In this document: positions 1 through 8,565 of the stretch, one piece after another
Numbering within the stretch: the first letter of the stretch is position 1
Layout: every line of letters starts with the position of its first letter
From: an uncultured beta proteobacterium
Lineage (GTDB): Bacteria; Pseudomonadota; Gammaproteobacteria; Burkholderiales; SG8-41
Assembly (NCBI GenBank): GCA_903889565.1
Contig: CAISYC010000060.1
Span: 52,357 to 116,356 of the forward strand
Reading direction: 5' to 3'
Length of the DNA: 64,000 nt
The notes under the pieces: model-generated
Seen by the model: only the letters and a program-made list of their open reading frames with translations
What the model was told of the DNA's origin: nothing
Database searches by the model: none
Made by a program: the position numbers and the translations under genes

Positions 1-440
1 TCGTCCGACGGCCAGTTGCCGACACGCTTGCTTAGAAAGACGCAACCGCGATTGAGCCAGGGATTGCGCTCGAACAATTCCTTGCGGATGTCCCAGTAAT
101 CGTCGCCGCCGGGAATGCTGATCAGGTGGCCGTCGGCCGACAGCGATTTCATGTGAAACAACATGAGCGTGGCCTCACCGCCGCCCGCCCTCACCGTCTT
201 GCGGTAGACATCGAAATATTGAAACACGAAATCGCCGAAACTCAATCCTGGCGCGAATTCAAAATCCGTGCGTCGCAGGTTACCGCGGCCGTAACGCTCA
301 AAAATGGCGACGACGTTTTCCAGTATCGCAAAGCCGCCCAGGCTGCAGCAGGGGGATGAACACGCGCGGCAGTCGCCTTCGGTGACGCCGCCACGGTGAT
401 ATACATCCAGAAACCGGACGATGGCTTCCGGCAATCGCAC
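1..440 (-). CDS. hypothetical cysteine-containing protein, 3' part beyond window
   Basis: This open frame runs off the left edge and is not stopped within the window. Its probable GTG start (438-440) overlaps the TAG stop of the upstream LVIVD gene by one base (TAGTG), which suggests translational coupling. Residues near 20-30 contain a CRACSSPCC cysteine cluster that could bind a metal or Fe-S centre. Further on the protein reads FGDFVFQYFDVYRKTVRAG and then IPGGDDYWDIRKELFERNPW. I do not recognise the family. At least 146 codons are visible and codon use matches the neighbours. Confidence 0.6.
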   Translation of the reverse strand, partial: MRLPEAIVRFLDVYHRGGVTEGDCRACSSPCCSLGGFAILENVVAIFERYGRGNLRRTDFEFAPGLSFGDFVFQYFDVYRKTVRAGGGEATLMLFHMKSLSADGHLISIPGGDDYWDIRKELFERNPWLNRGCVFLSKRVGNWPSD

Positions 441-2122
441 TAGGCGGGCGCCCCTGCGTTGAGTTGCGGCAGCGACCATTCGCTCACCGGCATTGCGCCG
501 AGTACGGGCTTGCCGAGTGCCGGCGTCGACAGGATATAAATGCCGGTGGTGGTCCCCGCATAAATCAGATTGCGATCCCACTCGATAAAGATCTGGTCGG
601 TCGGCCGGCTGTAGGCAAGCCCTTCCTTGTCGCAGGCGCGCGCGGACGCGCTGGTGTAATCGACGGGATCGACGCAATCCGGTCCGAGCGTGCCGCCATG
701 CGGTGCGACAAACCACGCGACCTCTTTCGGACGACTCGGCTCCGACAGGTCGTAACAACGGATCCCCGCATTGAAGAACGACAGCGCCATAAAGGTGGGA
801 GACATGCGACCGGGTGCATTGTGCGAAGGCGAGATATGCGAGCCGAAGCGTCCGCGCGCGAAGCAAAAGTCGGTGTAGGGCGCATCGGCCGGCGGTTTCG
901 GCCGCGGCAGCTGCGCGATCGGCACCGGATTGCGCGGATCGCGCACATCGAGCACCCAGTTGGGCAGCCATGATTCGTTGCAGTCGGGGTTCAGCGGTTC
1001 CGCATTGGTGACGACAATGCCGCGGTCGAGCATGCCGAGGTACATCGAATGAAACGGTATGCCGTCGAGACCATACGCCGGGGTCGGATCGAAGCGACCG
1101 ATCACGCGCGGATTCCTGATGTCCGACAGATCGTGCGTCATGAAGCCGAACGCCGACCACGTGGCATAGCCGATCCTGCCGCCGTCTTCGATCCGTTTCG
1201 GCACGCACATCGGCAGGTGCGACATGGTGTAGGGCATGCGGTCAAGCGGAAAGCGCAGCTTCTGGAACACCGCGGTCGCCTCGTCGATCGAGAGCGGATG
1301 ATCCGGAATGTTTTCAACACCGCGCCCCTGCAGGAATTTCCATTTCTTCAAATGCTCGACTTCGCCGGCCACACCGGCGCGCTGCCCCGGCACCCAGTAG
1401 CGCGAGACCTCCTTGATCTTCGACGGATCCGAAACGTCAACGATCATCAGGCAGTTCGAATACGGCGTCAGGTTGGCGAGGATGCCGGTGTAAGTCTCAT
1501 CGGGCGCGCAATCGATGTAGGCGTATTTTCCGCCGTCGTAGAACATCGAGTCGCCATGCGAACCGGAGCCGGTCTGGCCGGTGCTGAACTCGGAAATGCG
1601 CACCAGCCTGGTCGGGTCGGTGGCATCCCACGCGCGTATGCCGCGCAGCCCTTTCCAGTTCTTGTATTCCTCGTTGACCGATGGATCGAGAAAACGTCCG
1701 CCCGGCATGTGCAGAATCGAAACATAGGGCACCGCCGACGATTGCAACAGGATCCATTTGCGCAATTGCGCGTTGTAGGCGAGCTGACCGCCCGCCGCGC
1801 CGCCCTTGTTGATGAATCGCGGGTTGCGCGGATCGGTGACGTCGATTACATCGCCGCCCTGGAAAATCAACCGCTGTCCGCCGGGCGCGCTCATCATCTG
1901 CATGCCGCCGCTGCGTCCGGCCCCAGGCAGATGCCCGATCAGTTCCATGTTGTTGAAATACATGCGCTGATCGAGGTAGGGCACGCTTTGCGGCGATGGC
2001 CGCGGATGGTGGTGCGCCAATCCGTTGGTGGCGGCCACCGCAGCACCCGCCGCGACGGTACGGCCGGCCAGCTTCAGAAAATCCCGGCGCGCCGGTTCGT
2101 AACGCTCATGTTGCGAAGACAT
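440..2122 (-). CDS. Tat-exported LVIVD-repeat beta-propeller protein
   Basis: A 560-residue protein with a twin-arginine signal (RRDFLKLAGR from residue 12) followed by an Ala-rich hydrophobic stretch, so it is probably folded before export to the periplasm. At least five LVIVD-type repeats are visible, such as VIDVTDPRNPRFI, LMIVDVSDPSKI, THDLSDIRNPRVI, VLDVRDPRNPVPI and CYDLSEPSRPKEV, consistent with a beta-propeller. The family has no settled biochemical function. A GAGGGAGGGG Shine-Dalgarno lies just before the ATG. The downstream partial gene overlaps its stop by one base, so the two are likely cotranscribed. Confidence 0.85.
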   Translation of the reverse strand: MSSQHERYEPARRDFLKLAGRTVAAGAAVAATNGLAHHHPRPSPQSVPYLDQRMYFNNMELIGHLPGAGRSGGMQMMSAPGGQRLIFQGGDVIDVTDPRNPRFINKGGAAGGQLAYNAQLRKWILLQSSAVPYVSILHMPGGRFLDPSVNEEYKNWKGLRGIRAWDATDPTRLVRISEFSTGQTGSGSHGDSMFYDGGKYAYIDCAPDETYTGILANLTPYSNCLMIVDVSDPSKIKEVSRYWVPGQRAGVAGEVEHLKKWKFLQGRGVENIPDHPLSIDEATAVFQKLRFPLDRMPYTMSHLPMCVPKRIEDGGRIGYATWSAFGFMTHDLSDIRNPRVIGRFDPTPAYGLDGIPFHSMYLGMLDRGIVVTNAEPLNPDCNESWLPNWVLDVRDPRNPVPIAQLPRPKPPADAPYTDFCFARGRFGSHISPSHNAPGRMSPTFMALSFFNAGIRCYDLSEPSRPKEVAWFVAPHGGTLGPDCVDPVDYTSASARACDKEGLAYSRPTDQIFIEWDRNLIYAGTTTGIYILSTPALGKPVLGAMPVSEWSLPQLNAGAPA

Positions 2123-2533
2123 CGGTTACCCCTCCCTCAAAATGATTTGCCGCAGGTTTTTGTTGTTTGAACGGGCATTCACTGCAAAGGCCGGATGAAG
2201 TTCTGAACGCGACCACGATCGAGCCTTCTGATCGGATGCTACCCGACGCCTACCGGCCACGCAAACGGGATGACCATGACTATGGAGCAAGTTGAATTTC
2301 CAGATTGCCGGCGGCAATTGACAGCGAAGCCGCTCATGCCGGCGCGCGGATCACTCGCTTTACTGACCCCCGGGGTTGAAGGTCTTTTCTTCCCACTCCC
2401 CCGGGGAGAGGGATTAAGGGTGAGTGCGCAATATCATGAATTACCTAATGCTCAATAATCCGCTCCAACGACATGATTGTTGTCCAAGTCGCAGCCCCGG
2501 CACCTTACCCAAGAAAGATGGCCGAAAATCGTA
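2123..2533. repeat. 411-base gap with a CCCTCTCC/GGGGAGAGG-type interspersed motif
   Basis: No credible gene is seen in this gap. Around 2391-2425 it carries a palindromic CCCACTCCCCCGGGGAGAGG sequence followed by ATTAAGGGTGAG. This resembles short interspersed motifs that I recall as common between genes in betaproteobacteria. It forms a small GC-rich hairpin but has no T tract, so it is a poor intrinsic terminator. The right end of the gap is the 3' side of the UGSC gene and the left end is the promoter side of the LVIVD gene. Confidence 0.4.
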
Positions 2534-4258
2534 TCACCCGCGTTTGCGCAGCTTGATTTCCTTGCCGACCGGATAGCCCAGCACGCCGTTGTGCGTGAAC
2601 ACAAAGCAACTGTTCCTGCCCAGATCGCCGGTGACGACGATCATGTAATCATCGGGCTTCCAGACCAGCGGCACCATGCGCTCCGGATTGTCGGATTCAT
2701 GAAACGCCTTCGGGATGCGGCCGGCATTGAATTCCTCGGTCAGATTCCAGATCGGCTTCTGCGTCCAGTCGCGCAGGATGCTTTCGAACAGTTTTGCCGG
2801 AATGCGCGCGCGCTCGAACAGTTGCTCCTTGAATTTCTGTTTGGACCAGCCGCCGGCGGCGATGGTCTCGGCCATGATCGGCGACAACAGAATCAGCGGC
2901 CGCAAGGTACCCATGCCCTGCCCCACGGTGAACATGAGTTGCCAGGTGTATTGGCGGACCACCGCATCGGCCATATATGGCATCATCGCTTCGGGCGTCG
3001 AGCCGGAGATCGACGAGATGTGATTGCCACCGGTGTAGCGCCCGACCGACAACGCGTTGGTGCCCGCAGCAAAGCCGAACTCCGCGCAATTGGGCGGCCA
3101 GCCGATCTTCGCCAGCACATCCTCGTTTTCGGCCACCACCACACGCCAGGTGTTGCCGAAGGTGGCCTTGTCGTTTTTGTGCGGCAGAAAGCCGGCGACG
3201 TTGCGCAGATACATCCGCCAGAAACGGCCGATCGAGGTGTTGGCCTGAAAGCCGTCGCGCATCACGCCCTGCGTATAGTTGAAGCCGAGTTCCTTGATGA
3301 TGGGGCCGTTCAGCACGATCAGATTGTCGCCGCCCGGCGTGTTGCCGCTGTGCTCGACGCCGTAGTCGTGATCGGCCATCGCTTCGACCGCCGCAATCAG
3401 CACCGGCATGTATTCGGGCCGGCAGCCCGCCATCACGCCATTCACCGCCACGCTCCACACCGTGGCCGCGCGATTGTCGGGCAGCATCACGCCAAGCACT
3501 TCGTCCGCATCGCGATCGGTGTGCTGCAAAAACCCTTCGACCTTGTCGACCGTCGGCGGCACGATCGGCAGGCCGTCCGACAACTCATGCGCGAGAAAAT
3601 ATTCGTTGACCTCCTCGAAGCTGCCGCGGCACACGATGTCGCGCGCGCCGGGTTCGCCGCCGACCACCGCTTTCGCCGGCAGCGTGCGCAGGTTCTCAAT
3701 CACCTGCGCCAGCGTCACCTCGCGAATGTTCTTCTGCAGCACATCCTTGGTTTGCACCCCCGGATGCCCCGGCACGCCCGCCATCTGGATATTCGGATAA
3801 CCAAGGCCGATCGACGTCGCCTTGGCCAGCGTCATGAAACTCTCGCAGATCAGCGTCGACGACGGAATGCCTGCGGCTTCGGCTGCTGCACTGGCCCGCA
3901 ACACGGCGGGCGCACAGCTCCCTCAACACCCCATGCCGGAGATGACGGCGTCGACCCCCAGCGCTTTGAGTTTTTCCGGCAGTGCGGCGACGACTTTGCG
4001 TTCGTCGCTGCCATGCGTGTTGCCGAACTCGCTCCAGTTGATAAATTTCATGCCGGGATACAGCGCGGAGAGGCTGCCCTCGAGCTGCTCGAAGACTTCA
4101 TTGCCGCGGAACACATAGTCCCAGATCCAGCCGATGGTTTTGCCTTCGAGTGTATCGAGCCGCTTCGCCAGCGGCTTGACCCTGGTCTGGCGCGGGCTGC
4201 GCGGCCACAAGGCTTCGTACTGCGCGCGCGCGTATGAATTGGTGTTGGTCGTGTTCAT
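2534..4258 (-). CDS. UGSC-family probable selenoprotein with in-frame TGA (selenocysteine)
   Basis: Two adjacent minus-strand frames (from 4258 to the TGA at 3923-3925, then on to 2534) lie in the same reading frame, separated only by this TGA. Reading it as selenocysteine gives MGC-U-GSCAPAVL, which matches the motif that names the UGSC family of putative thiol/selenol redox proteins. The whole protein is about 574 residues. The N-terminal part (GKTIGWIWDYVFRGNEVF, then DAVISGMGC) is followed by U, a conserved domain with SDGLPIVPPT, and a C-terminal domain ending KEIKLRKRG. Both halves are long, colinear and undamaged, which argues against decay. The ATG at 4258 is preferred over the upstream in-frame start because the extension looks non-coding. 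Its Shine-Dalgarno is weak. The precise reaction is unknown. Confidence 0.8.
3885..3918 (-). promoter_or_regulatory. SECIS-like hairpin just after the in-frame TGA
   Basis: On the coding strand a perfect 6-bp stem GCCCGC/GCGGGC (3911-3906 with 3899-3894) closes a six-base loop CGUGUU. A lower GCUG/CAGC stem (3918-3915 with 3888-3885) lies below an internal loop. The loop begins 18 nucleotides after the UGA, and a G is its second base. Both fit the bacterial SECIS pattern of a short stem-loop about 16-37 nt downstream with G among the first loop bases. It lies inside the coding sequence, as bacterial SECIS elements do. This is a manual fold. Confidence 0.55.
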
Positions 4259-4445
4259 GAGAACTTTCGAATCTTTGGTTGCTCTGTAAATGCGGTGTTG
4301 CGGATTAATCGCGGTTTGCGACAACGCAATTATTTTACGCGCTTTGCTCCCCCGTTCCCGACGACTGCTTTATCGCAACCCGCCTCAATTTGACCGCCAC
4401 TCGACCATACGCTTAAGCTTTCCCGCATTTCCCGGAGAAGTCCTC

Positions 4446-5408
4446 ATGGCGCAAGCAACAATCCTGTTCGCGGCCGTCGCCTCGCTGTGCGCGCTGTCCG
4501 CTTCCGCGCAAAGCTATCCCGCCAGGCCGATTCGCATCATCGTCGGCTTTGCACCGGGCGGCGCCGTTGACATCATCGCGCGCATCTCGGCGCAGCGGCT
4601 CTCGGAAGCCTTCGGCCGCACCGCCGTGGTCGAGAACCGCCCGGGCGCCAGCACCAACATCGCCGCCGACCTCGTCGCCAAGGCCGCACCCGATGGCTAC
4701 ACGCTGCTGATGGGGTCGTCGTCAAACGCTACCAACATGACGCTCTTCCGCAATCTGCCCTACGAAACGCTGCGCGACTTTGCCCCCGTCACGCAGGTCG
4801 GCTACGGACCGCAGGTACTCGCCATGCATCCATCGCTGCCGGCGAAATCCGTGAAGGAGCTGGTCGCGCTGTCAAGAAAGATACCCGGCCAGTTGAGTTA
4901 CGCCTCGGCCGGCAACGGCAGCTCGCAACATCTGGCCGGCGAACTCTTCAAGATGATGAACAAGGTGGACATCGTGCACGTGCCGTACAAGGGCGGCCAG
5001 CCGGCGCTGGTCGATGTCATCGGCGGTCAGGTCGCTTATCTGTTCATCAATACGCTCGAAGCGCTGCCGCACGCAAAATCAGGCCGCCTGAAAGTGCTCG
5101 CCGTGGCGAGCGCCAGGCGATCGAGCGTGCTGCCGGAGGTGCCCACCTTCGCCGAATCGGGCGTGCCGCCCCTCGTGTCGGAAACGTGGTGGGGCCTGCT
5201 CGCCCCCGCCGGCACACCGAAAGAGATCATTGCGCGGCTGCACGGTGAAATCGCCAGGGGCCTCGCCACCGCTGAATTGAAAGAGCGATTCACCACGCTC
5301 GGCGCCGAACCGGTCGGCAGCTCACCCGAGCAGTTCAGCGCGTTTATTCGCGAGGAAGTGCAGAAATGGGGGGATGTCGTGAGGAAGCTGGGGATCAAGG
5401 CGGATTGA
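4446..5408 (+). CDS. Bug-family tripartite tricarboxylate transporter receptor
   Basis: A 320-residue periplasmic solute receptor. A signal peptide ends near ALSASAQ, and family hallmarks follow: YPARPIRIIVGFAPGG, a DGYTLLMGS stretch, YETLRDFAPVTQVG, and HVPYKGG before a C-terminal WGDVVRKLGIKAD. The start chosen is the ATG at 4446 behind GGAGAAG, because the open frame upstream adds a non-signal extension. Bug receptors normally feed a TctA/TctB carrier, but neither is nearby. The gene diverges from the UGSC gene, so it may share a promoter region with it. The ligand cannot be read from sequence. Confidence 0.9.
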   Translation: MAQATILFAAVASLCALSASAQSYPARPIRIIVGFAPGGAVDIIARISAQRLSEAFGRTAVVENRPGASTNIAADLVAKAAPDGYTLLMGSSSNATNMTLFRNLPYETLRDFAPVTQVGYGPQVLAMHPSLPAKSVKELVALSRKIPGQLSYASAGNGSSQHLAGELFKMMNKVDIVHVPYKGGQPALVDVIGGQVAYLFINTLEALPHAKSGRLKVLAVASARRSSVLPEVPTFAESGVPPLVSETWWGLLAPAGTPKEIIARLHGEIARGLATAELKERFTTLGAEPVGSSPEQFSAFIREEVQKWGDVVRKLGIKAD

Positions 5409-5549
5409 GGCGGGCAGTCATTATTTCTATTTAAACGAACCTGCCCTTTTGGGTGCCAAGACTGTGTGTGCGACTTTGACAACGACCCGTGATCGGCGCA
5501 TAAAGAAAACGTTGTTTCCCCGGGTGCAACCAATGCCGTTTGAGATGTC

Positions 5550-5876
5550 ATGAAAAACTTCATGTTGTTTGGCGCCGCGTTAATTTATATTGTTCTGATC
5601 GCCTGGCCGCTCGAATATTGCCTTACAAGAAAATGTACTGGATCTGATCTCGATGCATTTATGCCGGCGTTCCTTTTCAGCATCATAGGAATTCCGGCTG
5701 TTATATCTGCCGTCTTCATCATCCTCAAAAATCTTTGGCCAGGCTCCACCTTTGTGCCGCGGCTGGAAAAGGCGGCATGGATTGCCCTGGTGGTCGTGGT
5801 GGTTGGCGGGTGCATTTGCCTCAGCTTTAAATCGCAGGGTTCACAGCTCAACCGATCCGTGCCAATGACGAGATGA
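5550..5876 (+). CDS. small membrane protein of unknown function
   Basis: A 108-residue protein with three hydrophobic segments (about residues 5-22, 38-60 and 75-93), ending in a short polar tail. Base composition is visibly more AT-rich than the flanking genes, which suggests acquisition from elsewhere. Its TGA overlaps the ATG of the following broken hydrolase (ATGA at 5873-5876), so both were probably one transcription unit. No family is recognised. Confidence 0.55.
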   Translation: MKNFMLFGAALIYIVLIAWPLEYCLTRKCTGSDLDAFMPAFLFSIIGIPAVISAVFIILKNLWPGSTFVPRLEKAAWIALVVVVVGGCICLSFKSQGSQLNRSVPMTR

Positions 5877-6659
5877 AACGAATACTTCTAGCCTTGGTGG
5901 CTGCGTTCACGATCAACGCGAATGGCGTTTGGGCCGCGCAGGTATTTGCAGTAGACCCGCCTCAAAGCAGCAGCCCTAACGCTCCACCGACACTGACCCT
6001 GCTGTATGCCGTAGATAGCCCGCAGGCCACTGTCATTGCCATACCGGGCGGGGAAGGCCACATTAATCTAACGGAACAATCCACGACTTCACGCAACGGA
6101 ACCGCGCTGATGCTGGAAAATCTGGTCAGCCCGGTTTTTCAACATTGAGAATAAATGTGGTCGTGTTTGACACCCCACTGGAATTTCCCCCAATGCAAGA
6201 ACAAGCGGAGATCACCAGGACCGAATAGACAGCGTTGTTCGTTTTTACAAAAACAAGTTGAATACACCAATTGGGCTGCTTGGGCACAGCTGGGGCTCGT
6301 TGAGCGTCTCTGCGTTTGTGAACCGGGCACCTGAAAACAGAGGACTCCTTGCGGGGATCATCACGAGCGGGAGCGAAAACGCGATTGAGTTTGCGGATGA
6401 TTTGAACATGCCGATCCTTTTCTTGCATCATGAGCGAGATGGATGCACGAACACTCAATACCATAGCGCTCAAACCAATTTCGAGAAAACAAAATCAAGA
6501 AACAAGGGCATCACCGAATTCGCCACGGTCAAAGGCGGACAGGCACAAGGAAATCCGTGTCGGGACGGGCTTCATATGTATTTCGGTGCACACGAAGCAG
6601 CCGCCCGGCTTATTGAGCAATTCGTAGCGAGAAATACCCGGGCAGGAACAGGCAAATAA
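5873..6659 (+). pseudogene. alpha/beta hydrolase, broken by two frameshifts
   Basis: The first part (5873-6148) encodes a secreted N-terminus with signal peptide and VIAIPGGEGH. The next frame, from about 6145, reads INVVVFDTPLEFPPMQEQAE. The third, by about 6229, reads DRIDSVVRFYKNKLNTPIGL and continues with the nucleophile elbow GHSWGS and a histidine region (GLHMYFGAHEAA). Two net one-base losses, near 6140-6148 and 6171-6228, would restore a protein of about 260 residues. No single frame spans it, so it is called a pseudogene. Sequencing errors are an alternative. Composition is AT-rich like the gene before it. Confidence 0.75.
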
Positions 6660-6801
6660 GCGGCTGCAAACAGCCACAAATGCCGATTGCCATCGATGCT
6701 CAAGCCGACGGCATCAAGCCTATTTTCAGCTTCGGGTTGGCCCGCCCTTCTTCCTTTGCCGGAATCAAAGGTATCAGGCTCAACAAATTCGCTGCGCCTT
6801 C

Positions 6802-7812
6802 CTACCATCGCAGGTTCCGCCACCCCTCCTGCTGCTGAGCGTTTAGGAAGGTCCACGCGACAAAACGGCTTTGCTTTTGCCCCTGCCGCATCGCAATCGT
6901 TTTGTGCTGCACGACATTGGCGCTCTTCAACGCATCGCAAATCGCCGGCAGACTGGTTGCCTTCGATACCAGCGTGGTGAACCAGAAGCAGCGTGTGGCG
7001 ATGCGTGCACTTTCGCCGATCATGCGCAGGATGAAGCCTTGCTCGCCGCCCTCGCACCAGAGTTCGGCGCCCTCACCGCCGAAATTGCGGCGGGCACTTT
7101 CGACATTGTCGTGTTTGCCGAGTTTCGCCCATTTATTCCGGTTCGCCTCCAGGGCTTCGGCTTCGGAAGCATGAAACGGCGGGTTACACAGCGTCAGATC
7201 AAACCAGTCGTCGTCGGCGATCACGCCCTTAAAGACGGCCTGCGATGACGCTTGCAGGTGCAAAGTAATTTTTGATTTCAACTGCGAGTTGGCATCGAGA
7301 ATGCGCTGCGCGTTGGCGAGCGCGGCGGCGTTGATGTCGGTGGCGACAAAGCGCCAGCCGTATTCGCTACATCCGATCAGCGGATAGATGCAGCTCGCGC
7401 CGGTGCCGATATCCAGCACCCGCATGGTTTTCGTGCGTGGCACAACGCCACCATTGCTTGCGGCCAGCAGATCAGCCAGATAATGCAGGTAATCGGCACG
7501 CCCCGGCACCGGCGGACACAGGCTGTGCGGCGACAGTTCCCATGCGTGTATGCCGTAGCTGTCGTTCAGCAGAGCGCGATTCAACGCTATGACGGCAGCG
7601 GGGTTGGCAAAATCAATACTTGGCTCGCCATGCTCGTCGTGGACCTTGCGCTCGACAAATTCGCGCAGTGCCGGCTCGGCCGCGATCAGGCGCGCAAAGT
7701 CATAGCGGGCGCGGTGTCGATTGCGCGGATGAAGTTTGCTCTCTGGCGCGGCGGGCCGCGCTAGCTGAGGTTTGTTTGCTCGGGAAGAGATCACGGATGG
7801 TTCGCGAATCAA
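6802..7812 (-). CDS. rlmF: 23S rRNA (adenine-1618-N6)-methyltransferase RlmF
   Basis: A 336-residue protein that closely follows the family pattern: LHPRNRHRARYD near the N-terminus, CPPVPGRADYLHYLADLL, the SAM-binding VLDIGTGASCIYPL, and the catalytic NPPF motif (LTLCNPPFHASEAEA). Later motifs are FGGEGAELWCEGGE and GQKQSRFVAWTFL. It should methylate N6 of A1618 in 23S rRNA. The start at 7812 is a TTG, and a GTG at 7794 is an alternative. It lies 13 bases after the antitoxin gene on the same strand and may be read through from it. Length is close to that of the E. coli enzyme. Confidence 0.93.
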   Translation of the reverse strand: MIREPSVISSRANKPQLARPAAPESKLHPRNRHRARYDFARLIAAEPALREFVERKVHDEHGEPSIDFANPAAVIALNRALLNDSYGIHAWELSPHSLCPPVPGRADYLHYLADLLAASNGGVVPRTKTMRVLDIGTGASCIYPLIGCSEYGWRFVATDINAAALANAQRILDANSQLKSKITLHLQASSQAVFKGVIADDDWFDLTLCNPPFHASEAEALEANRNKWAKLGKHDNVESARRNFGGEGAELWCEGGEQGFILRMIGESARIATRCFWFTTLVSKATSLPAICDALKSANVVQHKTIAMRQGQKQSRFVAWTFLNAQQQEGWRNLRW

Positions 7813-7825
7813 TTCCCACGCCAGA

Positions 7826-8131
7826 TCATCGGGGCGCGGGTTGCGCGATCAATCGCACGCCCAAAGCTGCACAAACACGGCTCACCGTATCGAAGCGCGG
7901 CTGCGCATTGGGCCGCAGCGCTTTGTAGAGGGCCTCGCGGGTAAGTCCCGAAGCCTTCGCAATTTCGCCCATGCCGCGCGCACGCGCGATATCACCGAGT
8001 GCCGCCGCGAGCATGGCCGGATCTCCGCCTTCAATCATCGCGGTCAAATACGCGGCAATCGCTTTTTCGTTATTTAGATATTCGGCCGCATCGAATTCCG
8101 GAAGTTCGGACGCCAGTATTTTCTTTTTCAT
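7826..8131 (-). CDS. HigA-like antitoxin of a type II toxin-antitoxin module
   Basis: A 101-residue protein with a C-terminal helix-turn-helix (ALGDIARARGMGEIAKASG, then LTREALYKALRPN), matching the putative addiction-module antidote family that pairs with HI1419-type killers. The N-terminal DAAEYLNNEKAIAAYL is also typical of that family. The gene starts 3 bases after the toxin stop, in the toxin-first order of HigBA-type loci. It probably binds the palindrome before the toxin gene together with the toxin to repress the operon. Confidence 0.88.
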   Translation of the reverse strand: MKKKILASELPEFDAAEYLNNEKAIAAYLTAMIEGGDPAMLAAALGDIARARGMGEIAKASGLTREALYKALRPNAQPRFDTVSRVCAALGVRLIAQPAPR

Positions 8132-8134
8132 CGA

Positions 8135-8431
8135 TTACTCCTCGATCAGGGCCGCAAGTTTCATAGCCTTGGCAATATCAGACACCTGCGTGGATTTTGC
8201 ACCGCCGCCCAACATCACGATCAGCACCGCACCGCGTTTAAGGTAATACAATCGCCAGCCCGGGCCGAAATGCTCGCGCATCTCGTAGACGCTGGCGCCC
8301 AGCGCTTTAACGTCACCAAGATTGCCCAGCTGCGCCTTGCGTAATCGCGCGACCAAACGCTGCTTTGTAACGCCATCGCGAATACCGGTAAACCAAGCGT
8401 CAAACTCGACGGTTCGCTTGATCGTGAACAT
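8135..8431 (-). CDS. RelE/ParE-superfamily toxin (HigB/HI1419-like)
   Basis: A 98-residue protein with the features of the Gp49/HI1419 killer family: FDAWFTGIRDGVTKQRLVAR, GNLGDVKALG, VYEMREHFGPGWRLYY and LIVMLGGGAKSTQ. Such toxins are usually ribosome-dependent mRNA endonucleases, which is inferred here. The start ATG (8429-8431) has no Shine-Dalgarno. The predicted transcription start falls on the ATG itself, so translation may be leaderless. The antitoxin follows after 3 bases. Confidence 0.9.
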   Translation of the reverse strand: MFTIKRTVEFDAWFTGIRDGVTKQRLVARLRKAQLGNLGDVKALGASVYEMREHFGPGWRLYYLKRGAVLIVMLGGGAKSTQVSDIAKAMKLAALIEE

Positions 8432-8436
8432 GAGTT

Positions 8437-8465
8437 ATTGTAATCGTTCGATTACATGCGGTCAA
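8437..8465 (-). promoter_or_regulatory. promoter and palindromic operator of the toxin-antitoxin operon
   Basis: Reading the minus strand, a -35 TTGACC (8465-8460) and a -10 TACAAT (8442-8437) are separated by exactly 17 bases. A perfect palindrome TGTAATCG-TT-CGATTACA (8439-8456) overlaps the -10 and the spacer, where repressor binding would block polymerase. The -10 lies only 5 bases before the toxin ATG, predicting a leaderless transcript. This is the clearest sigma-70 promoter in the window. Confidence 0.75.
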
Positions 8466-8565
8466 TTGCTCGAATTTCACCGGGTGCGCCCCCTCCCGCA
8501 TGTCCCCGCACTTTGCGGAGGCAGGGACCTGCCGCACTCGCCTCAGCTTGCCAACTTGAGAACAG

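Noticed and set aside
3902..3925. The UGSC TGA as a simple nonsense mutation
   Set aside because: The stop sits precisely at the known Sec position with a SECIS-like hairpin and intact downstream sequence, so Sec coding is the better reading, though not proven.
2477..4237. A 586-residue plus-strand frame opposite the UGSC gene
   Set aside because: It is antisense to conserved protein and shows only Arg/His-rich shadow composition.
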